NCBI RefSeq assembly: GCF_017948595.1
Contig: NZ_JAGFBV010000005.1
Span: forward strand, 1 to 64,000
Length of the DNA: 64,000 bases
Source: Flavobacterium geliluteum
GTDB taxonomy: Bacteria > Bacteroidota > Bacteroidia > Flavobacteriales > Flavobacteriaceae
Direction: 5' to 3'
Part shown: piece by piece, positions 52,932 to 61,219 of the stretch
Position numbering within the stretch: the first letter of the stretch is position 1
Layout: each line of letters opens with the position of its first letter
Made by a program: the position numbers and the translations under genes
The notes under the pieces: generated by a model
Seen by the model: the letters and a program-made list of their open reading frames with translations, nothing else
Told to the model about the DNA's origin: nothing
Database searches by the model: none

Positions 52932-54284
52932 ATGATAAAAAAGAGCGTTTTTGCACTATTATCTTTCGTTTTGCTTGGCAATACGGCATCGGTTTTGGCA
53001 CAGACAGAACCCGAAGATATTGCGATGCTTTCTGATGAATATCAAGACTCTTTTTATGAATCATTAAAACAAAAAGGAATTGAAAATTATGATAAAGCAA
53101 TTCTTTCGTTAGAAAAATGCATCCAATTAAAACCCAATGACGCCGTTGCTTATTTTGAATTAGGAAAAAATTATTTGTGGTTAAAAGAGTATCGAAATGC
53201 ACAAATTTCGTTTGAAAAAGCCACGCAATTAAATCCGAAAAATAAATGGTATTGGTTAGGAATTTATGATGTAAGTTTTGAAACTAAAAATTATCTTTTG
53301 GCGATAGAAACGATTCAAAAAATCATTCCTTTTGACGAAGAATACAAAGATGATTTGATTTCGTTGTATATGATTACGAATCAGTTTGATAAAGCACTTT
53401 TTACGATTAACGAAATGAACGATAAGTTCGGAAAATCGGAAGATCGCGAAAGGTACAAAATGCAAATTTTGTCGCAAGGACCTTATCAGAATGCCGAGAT
53501 TGATAATTTGATTGTTCAGATAAAACAAAATCCGAAAGAAGAATCCAATTATGTTAACTTGATTTTTTTGTATTCGAAAAATAATGAAACAGACAAAGCT
53601 GTAGAGGTAACGAAACAATTGGCCAAAGAAATTCCGGATTCTGAGTGGGCACAGGTGAGTTTGTTCAAAGTATATTTAGATCAAAATCAAGCAGACAAAG
53701 CGATCAAATCGATGAATACTATTTTGTCAAGTTCAAAAATTGATTCAAAAATAAAACATAGAACGCTGAACGAGTTTTTGATTTATGTGAATAAAAATCC
53801 GCAGTACGCAGCAGATTTAGAAAAAGCGATTGGTTATTTTGATAACGATAAAGAAGTAGATGTTGCCAAAGAAGTGGGTAAATTTTATCATAGCAAAAAT
53901 CAGTTAGAGAATGCGATTAAGTATTATGAGAAAGATTTAAAAACAAATTCAGATACCGATCGCGAAACCAATTTGTTGCTGCTTGAGGTGTATGCAAAAG
54001 CAAAGCAATTTGAGCCGATGACCAAAAGAGCGATGACGATGATAGAAGTATACCCGAGCCAGCCACAATTTTATTATTATGCAGGTTTAGGGAGCAATCA
54101 GTTACAACAATTTAAAAATGCAAAAACCGTTCTAGAAATGGGATTGGATTATGTTGTAGAGGATATCATACTAGAAGCCAACTTCAATATTCAGTTGGGA
54201 GAAGCTTATAATGGGTTGGGGGATGTCAAGAAAAAAGAGTTTTATTTTTCTAAAGGCAATGAATTATTAAAACAAAAAAAGTAA
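52932..54284 (+). CDS. Periplasmic TPR protein
   Basis: The protein has 450 residues from the ATG at 52932, which gives a clean signal peptide (MIKKSVFALLSFVLLG, then ...SVLAQ). The longer frame from 52908 adds eight residues before it. At least two clear TPR units (AVAYFELGKNYLWLKEYRNA; KNKWYWLGIYDVSFETKNYL) and more degenerate ones fill the protein. TPR proteins scaffold complexes; here the partners could be the DUF4292 lipoprotein and the EnvC-like protein that follow. Confidence 0.85.
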   Translation: MIKKSVFALLSFVLLGNTASVLAQTEPEDIAMLSDEYQDSFYESLKQKGIENYDKAILSLEKCIQLKPNDAVAYFELGKNYLWLKEYRNAQISFEKATQLNPKNKWYWLGIYDVSFETKNYLLAIETIQKIIPFDEEYKDDLISLYMITNQFDKALFTINEMNDKFGKSEDRERYKMQILSQGPYQNAEIDNLIVQIKQNPKEESNYVNLIFLYSKNNETDKAVEVTKQLAKEIPDSEWAQVSLFKVYLDQNQADKAIKSMNTILSSSKIDSKIKHRTLNEFLIYVNKNPQYAADLEKAIGYFDNDKEVDVAKEVGKFYHSKNQLENAIKYYEKDLKTNSDTDRETNLLLLEVYAKAKQFEPMTKRAMTMIEVYPSQPQFYYYAGLGSNQLQQFKNAKTVLEMGLDYVVEDIILEANFNIQLGEAYNGLGDVKKKEFYFSKGNELLKQKK

Positions 54285-54299
54285 AAGAATAGATTTTAA

Positions 54300-55076
54300 A
54301 TGAAAAAAAATATAGCAATATTATTGGTTACTCTTTTTATGATTTCTTGCAAATTAAAAGCAGTTGCGGTGCAAAATAACACCAATGCAGAGCCGACCAA
54401 AATAGACAATAAAGTAGTAGAAAAGCATTATGAAAACAAGCTGAATTTCAATACTTTATATATTAAGGCGAGCGCTAAATATGAAGATGAAAAACAAAGC
54501 CAGAATGTAACAGCCGAAATAAGAATCAAAAAAGGAGAACAGATTTTGGTGAGCGTGCGTTTCTTAGGCATTACGATGGCAAAAGCTTTGATCACACAAT
54601 CGACGGTAAGTTATTACGAAAAAATTAAAGGCACTTATTATGAAGGCGATTTTAGTAGTTTGAGCAAATGGCTGGGTACCGATTTAGATTATGTAAAAGT
54701 AGAAAATCTTTTGCTGGGTGAAGCTTTGGATGATCTGAGAAAAACAAAATATACACAAACCATTGTAGAAAATCTTTTTCGATTAGAAGATGATAAAAAC
54801 GCCGATTTGAAAAAAGTGTTTTTTATCGATGCCGATAAATATCTGATTCAGAAAGAGCAAATTTCAAAGCCATCAGAAAATATGATGTTGCAAATTGCGT
54901 ATGCAGGCAGTAAAGTTTTTGAACAAGGGACGTTGCCAACAAATATCGAAATCAATGCTATTCAGCCCAAAGGGAAAACAGATATAAGTTTAAATTATAA
55001 CACTATTTCGTTTAATGAAGAGCTTACTTTTCCGTACAGCATACCAAGTGGTTACAAGAAAGTAATAATTAAGTAA
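54300..55076 (+). CDS. DUF4292 family lipoprotein
   Basis: The 258-residue protein has lipobox LFMISC with Cys at 17. The beta-rich body (NVTAEIRIKKGEQILVSVRF) matches DUF4292, which I recall as LolB-like in fold. It lies between the TPR protein (15 bp) and the EnvC-like gene, an order I believe is conserved in flavobacteria. An outer-membrane lipoprotein-insertion role is a hypothesis. Confidence 0.82.
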   Translation: MKKNIAILLVTLFMISCKLKAVAVQNNTNAEPTKIDNKVVEKHYENKLNFNTLYIKASAKYEDEKQSQNVTAEIRIKKGEQILVSVRFLGITMAKALITQSTVSYYEKIKGTYYEGDFSSLSKWLGTDLDYVKVENLLLGEALDDLRKTKYTQTIVENLFRLEDDKNADLKKVFFIDADKYLIQKEQISKPSENMMLQIAYAGSKVFEQGTLPTNIEINAIQPKGKTDISLNYNTISFNEELTFPYSIPSGYKKVIIK

Positions 55077-55099
55077 ATTTGCAAAAAGATAATAAAGAC

Positions 55100-56356
55100 A
55101 TGCCGAAATTTCTCCTAAGCCTAATTTTTATATGCGCGACAACATTTATGTGGGCGCAAGATGATTCGCAACAAGAAAAACTAGAACAGCGAAAAGCGCA
55201 AATTATACAGGAAATACGAGACAACGAAAAAATGTTGCAATCGGTAAAGAAAAAAGAAAAATCTGCTGTAAACGTTTTCCTTATTCAGGCTAACAAAATC
55301 AAGTTGAAAGAAAAACTGATTAACACAACGGCTAAACAGGAAAGGCTTTTGAGCAATGATATGTACATCAATCAGCTTAAAGTGAACAAACTCAAAAGAG
55401 AGTTAACTGTTTTGAAGGAAGATTATTCTAAAATGATTTTGAAGTCTTATAAAAGTCGTTCAGAACAAAGTAGAGCGATGTTTATTTTGTCTTCGGAGAG
55501 TTTTTTGCAAGCCTACAAAAGAGCACAATATCTGAAACAATATACAGCTTTTAGAAAAAACCAAGGTTTAGAAATTCAGTCAAAAACAGCGCAATTGGTA
55601 GATTTTAATGCAAAACTGGATGGACAAAGAAAAGTTAAGAAAAAAATTATTGCAGAAAATCAAAAAGAGCGTCTTGCACTCGAAATAGAAAAGAAAGAAC
55701 AACAGAAGCTCGTAAACGCCATTAAAAAAGACAAAAATAAAATTGCGGCCGATATTAGAGCCAAACAAAAGGAATCTAAAAATATTGACAGGCAAATTGA
55801 CCGTTTGATTCGTGAGGCGATTGCTGAAGCAAATAGAAAAGCGGCTCTGGAAAAAGCAAAAGCAAATCCTGGAACGGCTCCATCAAAAGCTGCAGTTTCC
55901 TCTTCTAGAATTGCTTTGACTCCCGAGGATAAAGTGCTTGCTGCCGATTTTAAAGCCAATAGAGGAAGATTGCCTTGGCCGGTAGAAAAAGGATTTGTTT
56001 CTTTAGGTTATGGTGATCAGCCGCATCCATTGTATCCTTCGGTAACGGTGCATAATTCCGGTGTCGAAATCACTACAGAGCAAGGAGCGAGCGCTCGAGC
56101 AGTATTTGAAGGTGTTGTAGCAAAGGTGATGATTTTATCGCCTGTTAATAAAGCAGTGATGATTCAGCATGGAGATTATTTTACAGTGTATCAAAATTTA
56201 AGCTCAGTTTCGGTAAGTCAGGGCGATAAAGTAAACATCAAACAAAGCATCGGAAAAGTGAGAACCAGTGGAGACACCGGAAAAACAGTTATAAAGTTTT
56301 TGATTCTTCAAAACACATCCAACAACAATCCGGAAGGATGGTTACAAAACAGATAA
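55100..56356 (+). CDS. EnvC-like murein hydrolase activator (degenerate M23 domain)
   Basis: The protein has 418 residues from the ATG at 55100 (MPKFLLSLIFICATTFMWAQ), giving a signal peptide; the longer frame from 55079 adds seven residues. Residues ~20-250 form a long coiled coil and ~310-418 a LytM/M23 fold. Zinc ligands are missing: the usual H-x3-D site reads VHNSGVE, and the HxH site reads VIKFLIL. This is typical of EnvC/NlpD-type activators, which open amidases for cell separation instead of cutting murein themselves. Confidence 0.87.
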   Translation: MPKFLLSLIFICATTFMWAQDDSQQEKLEQRKAQIIQEIRDNEKMLQSVKKKEKSAVNVFLIQANKIKLKEKLINTTAKQERLLSNDMYINQLKVNKLKRELTVLKEDYSKMILKSYKSRSEQSRAMFILSSESFLQAYKRAQYLKQYTAFRKNQGLEIQSKTAQLVDFNAKLDGQRKVKKKIIAENQKERLALEIEKKEQQKLVNAIKKDKNKIAADIRAKQKESKNIDRQIDRLIREAIAEANRKAALEKAKANPGTAPSKAAVSSSRIALTPEDKVLAADFKANRGRLPWPVEKGFVSLGYGDQPHPLYPSVTVHNSGVEITTEQGASARAVFEGVVAKVMILSPVNKAVMIQHGDYFTVYQNLSSVSVSQGDKVNIKQSIGKVRTSGDTGKTVIKFLILQNTSNNNPEGWLQNR

Positions 56357-56358
56357 GC

Positions 56359-56393
56359 AAAAAGGGAGCGTAAATTTTATGGCTCCCTTTTTT
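56359..56393 (+). terminator. Terminator after the EnvC-like gene
   Basis: The stem AAAGGGAGC / GGCTCCCTTT plus a T run starts a few bases past the stop codon. The gap from 56394 to 56648 has no gene that I can see. Confidence 0.8.
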
Positions 56394-56623
56394 ATTGTTG
56401 GTTTAAGGATTAATATTTTCAAATAGATACAACTAAAGATTTTTAATAAAAAATTCTTTTTTTTAAGGTTTTGATTCTGAAAATTCCTATTTTTAAGACA
56501 TTTTTTTTATGATTCTGTATTGAAGAAAAATGATTCTGATGCAGTTTATTTCTCTTTGAATGAGTTTCTCGAAGTCAAAAGGCTTTTTTTCGTATAAAAA
56601 TCCTTAGATTGTTGATTATGAAA

Positions 56624-56656
56624 TTGTGCCGATTGAATTTAAAAGTAGTATTTTTG
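56624..56656 (+). promoter_or_regulatory. Promoter of rbfA (-33 TTG and -7 box)
   Basis: TTG at 56624-56626 and TATTTTTG at 56649-56656 are 22 bp apart. The -7 box ends only 4 bp before the rbfA ATG, so transcription should begin at or within a few bases of the start codon. Confidence 0.6.
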
Positions 56657-56660
56657 CACT

Positions 56661-57053
56661 ATGGAAACAAATAGACAGAAAAAAATAGGCGGTGTCATCC
56701 AAAAAGATTTGGTTGATATTTTGCAAGGTGAAGTGAGAAAAAACGGAATTACAAATTTGGTAATTTCGGTATCCAAAGTCAGTGTTACTTCAGATTTGTC
56801 AGTGGCAACAGTGTATTTAAGCATTTTTCCTCAGGACAAAGCCAAAGAAACTTTAGAAGGAATAAAATCAAATTCTACCTTGATCAAACACGATTTGTCT
56901 CAACGTGTGCGTTTGCAATTGCGTCGAGTACCTAACTTGGTGTTTTTTATCGATGACTCTTTAGATTATATCGAAAAAATAGACAACGCTTTGTCAAACA
57001 GAGAAAATCCGATTGAAAACCGCGATCTTTTAGAAAAAAGAAGAAAATCATAA
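56661..57053 (+). CDS. rbfA: Ribosome-binding factor A
   Basis: The 130-residue protein begins with the conserved RQKKIGGVIQKDLVDIL and has the KH-like core and the LRRVPNLVFFIDDSLDYIEKI segment. RbfA helps mature the 30S subunit by acting on the 16S rRNA 5' end. It is followed after 1 bp by a LolC/E-like permease gene, so the two are cotranscribed. Confidence 0.95.
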   Translation: METNRQKKIGGVIQKDLVDILQGEVRKNGITNLVISVSKVSVTSDLSVATVYLSIFPQDKAKETLEGIKSNSTLIKHDLSQRVRLQLRRVPNLVFFIDDSLDYIEKIDNALSNRENPIENRDLLEKRRKS

Positions 57054-57054
57054 A

Positions 57055-58254
57055 TTGAATTTCCCCCTTTACATAGCCAAACGATATATTTTTAGCCGTA
57101 GTAAAAATAGTGCTATCAATATCATCAACTACATTGCCAGCATGGGAATCATTGTGGGCACAATGGCTTTGTTTGTGGTTTTGTCTGTTTTTAGCGGCCT
57201 AAAAGTTTTTAGTCTTTCGTTTACAAACGAAATTGATCCCGACCTGAAAGCGACAAGTACGTATGGTAAATCTTTTTTGATTACTCCGAGTCAGGAAGCT
57301 CAGATAAAAAACATAGACGGCGTTGTTTCGTATACTAAAATTATCGAAGAACGTGTTTTATTTTTATTCAAAAACAAACAGCAGGTTACCTATATAAAAG
57401 GAGTCGATCGAAATTATGCTGTCGTAAACGATATTAAGAAAAAGCTTTTTAATGGCGAATGGCTCAAACCGGATACGTATCAGGTTGTAATTGGGTACGG
57501 AATTGCGAGAGATTTTTCGATGGGCATCTTGGATTTCGAAAATCCTTTGCAAATTTTTGCGCCCAAACCAGGAAAAGGCAATTTGGAGAATCCTCAGGAA
57601 GCGTTTAATAAAACAGAAGTTTTGCCTGTCGGAATTTATTCTGTCAGCGAAGAATTAGATTCAAAATACGTGTTTGCTGATTTAGGATTGGTGCAGGAAT
57701 TACTGATGTACAAACCCAATCAGATTTCCGGAATCGAACTGAATCTGAAAGACGAAGCCAATGAAAGCGCCATTAAATCTCAGTTGGAGACTATTTTTAA
57801 AAATAAAATTACGTTAAAAAATAGAGCGCAACTTAATGAGTCTTTATACAAAATGCTCAACACCGAAAATATTGCCGTTTACCTGATTTTTACCTTGGTA
57901 ATTATAGTGGCACTTTTCAACTTGATTGGCGCTTTGATTATGATGATTTTGGATAAGAAAGCCAACCTTAAAACGCTTTTTAATTTAGGTACAGAAATTC
58001 ATCATTTGCGAAAAATATTTTTGCTGCAGGGAACTTTGTTAAGTGTTATTGGCGGTATTGTAGGGCTTGTTCTCGGGATTATTCTTGTCCTTTTGCAACA
58101 GCAATACGAACTAATTATGATTACACCCACTTTGCCGTACCCAGTTGTTTTTACCCTCGAAAATGTACTTATTGTTATGGCAACCATTGTATCGCTTGGT
58201 TTTGTTGCTTCTTTAATTGCAAGTAGCCGGGTGAGCAAAAAGCTGTTAAACTAA
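57055..58254 (+). CDS. LolC/LolE-like ABC transporter permease (FtsX domain)
   Basis: The 399-residue protein begins FPLYIAKRYIFSRSKNSAIN, the usual lipoprotein-release permease start. One N-terminal membrane helix, a large periplasmic domain (about 45-265) and three C-terminal FtsX helices follow. The start is a TTG at 57055, one base after the rbfA stop; the first ATG lies inside the first helix. It probably extracts lipoproteins from the inner membrane with a LolD ATPase encoded elsewhere. Confidence 0.88.
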   Translation: MNFPLYIAKRYIFSRSKNSAINIINYIASMGIIVGTMALFVVLSVFSGLKVFSLSFTNEIDPDLKATSTYGKSFLITPSQEAQIKNIDGVVSYTKIIEERVLFLFKNKQQVTYIKGVDRNYAVVNDIKKKLFNGEWLKPDTYQVVIGYGIARDFSMGILDFENPLQIFAPKPGKGNLENPQEAFNKTEVLPVGIYSVSEELDSKYVFADLGLVQELLMYKPNQISGIELNLKDEANESAIKSQLETIFKNKITLKNRAQLNESLYKMLNTENIAVYLIFTLVIIVALFNLIGALIMMILDKKANLKTLFNLGTEIHHLRKIFLLQGTLLSVIGGIVGLVLGIILVLLQQQYELIMITPTLPYPVVFTLENVLIVMATIVSLGFVASLIASSRVSKKLLN

Positions 58255-58434
58255 TATTTTTTAGTTAAAAAATTACATATATTTACAGTCTTAAAATTCT
58301 AAGTTTATGATTGTTTCTGCCTAATCCTATTTTATTTTTCTGATAATTAGGATACTTACGTTTTTTACCTTCAATGGTGTACGATGTTCAGAAGATTAAA
58401 TCTGAATAATTTTATCATTTATCTTAAACTTATC

Positions 58435-59862
58435 ATGACAGAAACAAATATAAAAAAATCTTTATTTTCTAAAATTTTTACCACTCTTAAACAAGCGATC
58501 AAAGGCGATGAATCTTTTGATTATACCGCAGGAAGCATCAAAAAAGCCGTCATTTTACTAGCCATTCCGATGGTTTTAGAAATGATGATGGAATCGGTTT
58601 TTGCGCTTGTTGATTTATATTTCGTAGGACATTTGGAGCATAGCAGCTTTGCTATTCAAACCGTGGGCCTTACAGAATCGGTGATTACAATTGTATATTC
58701 TGTCGCTATCGGAATTAGTATGGCGGCCACGGCAGTTGTCGCGCGACGTATTGGTGAGAAAGATCCTGTTGCTGCGGCAAAAGCAGGTATGCAGGCTATT
58801 ATTATTGCTTTTACAATTAATATTGTAATGAGTATTTTGGGTTTTATATATGCCAAAGATATTCTGGTGATCATGGGAGCATCGGTAGAAGCTGCCGAAC
58901 ACGGTTATAGATTTACCCAAATTATGATTGGCGGAAGCTTGTGTATCATGCTTTTATTTTTGATTAACGGAATTTTTCGGGGAGCAGGAAATGCTGCGAT
59001 TGCAATGAAAAGTCTTTGGTTGGCCAATATTTGCAATATTATTTTATGTCCCATTTTAATAAATGGTTTTGGGCCAATTCCAGCTTTTGGTCTTACAGGT
59101 GCTGCAATGGCGACAACCTTAGGAAGAAGCATTGGTGTATTGTATCAGGTGTATCATTTGTTTTTTGGCAAAGGGGTTCTAAAAATTATTCCATCTTATT
59201 TTGTACCAGATTTAAAACAAATTAAGGCACTGATTAAGATTGCTGCGCCTGGAGTTTTACAATTTGTGATTGCTTCTTGTAGTTGGATTTTTCTGGCACA
59301 ATTGGTGGCTACAACAGGAGGCGATCATGGTTCAGCGGGTTATCAGACGGCACTGCGAATTATGATGTTTTTTATACTTCCAGCTTGGGGATTGAGCAAT
59401 GCTGCGGCAACTTTGGTAGGGCAAAATTTAGGAGCCAAACAAATTGGCCGTGCAGAAAAATCGGTTTATACTACTGCCCGATACAATGTAATTTTTATGG
59501 CAACGATTATGGTCATAACCTTATGTTTTGGAAAATATATTATTTCCTTTTTTACCAATGATGAAATGGTAAAAACCATTGCTGTTGAAGCCTTACAAAT
59601 CATGAGTATTGGTTTTGTTTTTTATGGAATCGGAATGGTTTTAATCAATACGTTCAACGGAGCAGGAGATACCTGGACACCAACAGCTATTAATTTCTTT
59701 GGATTTTGGTTGTTTCAGATTCCGCTGGCATACGTATTGGCCAAACATTTCCAGATGGGTCCAACAGGAGTTTTTATTGCCATTCCTGTAGCTGAAACAG
59801 CGATTACTCTGGCAGGTATTGTACTTTATAAAAAAGGAAAATGGAAACGGACTCAGGTATAA
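58435..59862 (+). CDS. MATE-family efflux transporter
   Basis: The protein has 475 residues from the ATG at 58435 (MTETNIKKSLFSKIF). A longer frame from 58384 is possible but adds an atypical N-terminus. It has 12 membrane helices with the internal repeat of MatE domains (IPMVLEMMMESVFALVDLYF; AAPGVLQFVIASCSWIFLAQ). It exports drugs or cationic metabolites with H+ or Na+; substrates cannot be told. Confidence 0.9.
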   Translation: MTETNIKKSLFSKIFTTLKQAIKGDESFDYTAGSIKKAVILLAIPMVLEMMMESVFALVDLYFVGHLEHSSFAIQTVGLTESVITIVYSVAIGISMAATAVVARRIGEKDPVAAAKAGMQAIIIAFTINIVMSILGFIYAKDILVIMGASVEAAEHGYRFTQIMIGGSLCIMLLFLINGIFRGAGNAAIAMKSLWLANICNIILCPILINGFGPIPAFGLTGAAMATTLGRSIGVLYQVYHLFFGKGVLKIIPSYFVPDLKQIKALIKIAAPGVLQFVIASCSWIFLAQLVATTGGDHGSAGYQTALRIMMFFILPAWGLSNAAATLVGQNLGAKQIGRAEKSVYTTARYNVIFMATIMVITLCFGKYIISFFTNDEMVKTIAVEALQIMSIGFVFYGIGMVLINTFNGAGDTWTPTAINFFGFWLFQIPLAYVLAKHFQMGPTGVFIAIPVAETAITLAGIVLYKKGKWKRTQV

Positions 59863-59870
59863 ATTATGCT

Positions 59871-59898
59871 AAAAAGACCTTCAATTGAAGGTCTTTTT
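59871..59898. terminator. Terminator after the MATE gene
   Basis: A 14-bp perfect palindrome arm (AAAAAGACCTTCAA / TTGAAGGTCTTTTT) with A/T runs, 8 bp past the stop codon. Confidence 0.85.
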
Positions 59899-59936
59899 TT
59901 GTATTAGCATTTTTTTTACAGTTAGTCTGCATATTT

Positions 59937-60038
59937 TTGTCATTTCGAAGAAGGAGAAATCTCCGTGAGAAACTCCACAAAGATTGGAGTTTCGTTGCAG
60001 AGTTACTTATGGAGATTTCTCCTTCGTCGAAAGGACAA
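59937..60038. repeat. Dispersed-type inverted repeat (28-bp arms)
   Basis: Arms 59937-59964 and 60011-60038 pair over 28 positions with two mismatches (core CGAAGGAGAAATCTCC). Inside is a second inverted repeat (GAAACTCCA ... TGGAGTTTC). I recall this GAAGGAGAAATCTCC-type sequence as a common intergenic repeat in flavobacterial genomes. It is non-coding and may be a MITE or REP-like element. Confidence 0.75.
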
Positions 60039-60079
60039 TGATTGGGGTTATTTTGTTTAAAGCTAAAGTTCCTTATAGT

Positions 60080-61072
60080 TTAAACAAACTCGTATCCTGC
60101 ATAAACCTTTTCAATTTCATTCATAATTGCGAATAAATTTTCCGGTTCATCAGTGGTAACTAGCTTTTGTTTGTATTCTTTAAAAGAGTGAATTCCTTTG
60201 AAATAATTGGTATAGTGACGGCGCATTTCTACAATTCCTAAGCGTTCGCCTTTCCATTCCATCGACCACATCAGGTGATTTCTGGCGGCTTCTACGCGAT
60301 CGCCAACCGTTGGAACAGGTAAGTGTTCGCCCGTTTTAAAATAATGTTTGATTTCGTTAAAAATCCAGGGGTAACCAATAGCCGCACGACCAATCATGAT
60401 GCCGTCAATGCCGTATTCATTTTTATATTTTAGTGCTTTTTCAGGATTGTCGATATCCCCGTTTCCAAAAATGGGCATGGTAATTCTGGGATTATTTTTT
60501 ACGCGTGCGATGTGTGACCAATCTGCGTGACCTTTGTACATTTGCGCACGTGTTCTGGCATGTATCGTCAAAGCTTGAACACCAATGTCCTGAAGTCTTT
60601 CGGCCACTTCATCAATATTAATAGAATTTTCATCCCAACCCAAACGGGTTTTTACCGTTACAGGCAAATCGGTGCTGCGTATCACGGCTTTTGTCAAACG
60701 CACCATCAAATCAACATCTTTTAAAACGCCGGCTCCGGCACCTTTACAAACTACTTTTTTTACAGGACATCCAAAATTGATGTCGACCAAATCTGGTTTT
60801 ACTGTCGAAACAATTTTAGACGAAAGTGCCATTGCTTCCTCATCTCCTCCAAAAATCTGGATTCCCACGGGACGCTCGTAATCAAAAATATCCAGCTTCA
60901 TTCTGCTTTTGATCGCATCACGAATTAATCCTTCTGAGGAAATAAATTCAGAATACATCATGTCAGCGCCATGCGTTTTGCACAAACGGCGAAACGGTGG
61001 GTCGCTCACATCTTCCATCGGTGCGAGTAATAAAGGAAATTCGGGTAATTCTATGTTGCCAATCTTGACCAT
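60080..61072 (-). CDS. dusB: tRNA-dihydrouridine synthase (DusB-type)
   Basis: The protein has 330 residues from the ATG at 61072 (MVKIGNIELPEFPLLLAPME). The frame stays open to 61156, but a -7 box at 61088-61095 lies between, and the extra residues are atypical. FMN-binding segments are visible: LAPMEDVSDPPFRRLC, DINFGCPVKKVVCKGAGAGV (the catalytic Cys within), TIHARTRAQMYKGHADW and GIMIGRAAIGYPWIF. It reduces uridine to dihydrouridine in the tRNA D-loop. Confidence 0.94.
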   Translation of the reverse strand: MVKIGNIELPEFPLLLAPMEDVSDPPFRRLCKTHGADMMYSEFISSEGLIRDAIKSRMKLDIFDYERPVGIQIFGGDEEAMALSSKIVSTVKPDLVDINFGCPVKKVVCKGAGAGVLKDVDLMVRLTKAVIRSTDLPVTVKTRLGWDENSINIDEVAERLQDIGVQALTIHARTRAQMYKGHADWSHIARVKNNPRITMPIFGNGDIDNPEKALKYKNEYGIDGIMIGRAAIGYPWIFNEIKHYFKTGEHLPVPTVGDRVEAARNHLMWSMEWKGERLGIVEMRRHYTNYFKGIHSFKEYKQKLVTTDEPENLFAIMNEIEKVYAGYEFV

Positions 61073-61087
61073 CTTCACTATTTTGTG

Positions 61088-61095
61088 CAAAATTA
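61088..61095 (-). promoter_or_regulatory. Promoter -7 box of dusB
   Basis: Minus-strand TAATTTTG matches TAnnTTTG exactly, 15 bp before the ATG at 61072. Confidence 0.55.
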
Positions 61096-61129
61096 CAACT
61101 TTTAGTTCAATTTGTGCTAAATTGAGATT

Positions 61130-61217
61130 CAAAGGTTCAGAGCAGTAAAGGTTCAAAGGTTTTTTGATCAGGCTATTAGACCTTTTTCCCTCTGAACCTT
61201 TGCCTCTATGTACCTTT
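61130..61217. repeat. AAAGGTTCAGAG-type intergenic repeat
   Basis: CAAAGGTTCAGAG at 61130-61142 has its exact reverse complement at 61190-61202. Variant copies (AAAGGTTCAAAGGT; GTACCTTTTTC) fill the rest. The block lies between dusB and the ligase gene, is non-coding, and looks like a small dispersed repeat. Confidence 0.65.
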
Positions 61218-61219
61218 TT

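Noticed and set aside
55660..55959. 99-residue minus-strand open frame inside the EnvC-like gene
   Set aside because: It is the antisense shadow of a Lys/Glu/Ala-rich coiled coil, which yields long open Ser/Phe/Leu-rich frames by codon bias.
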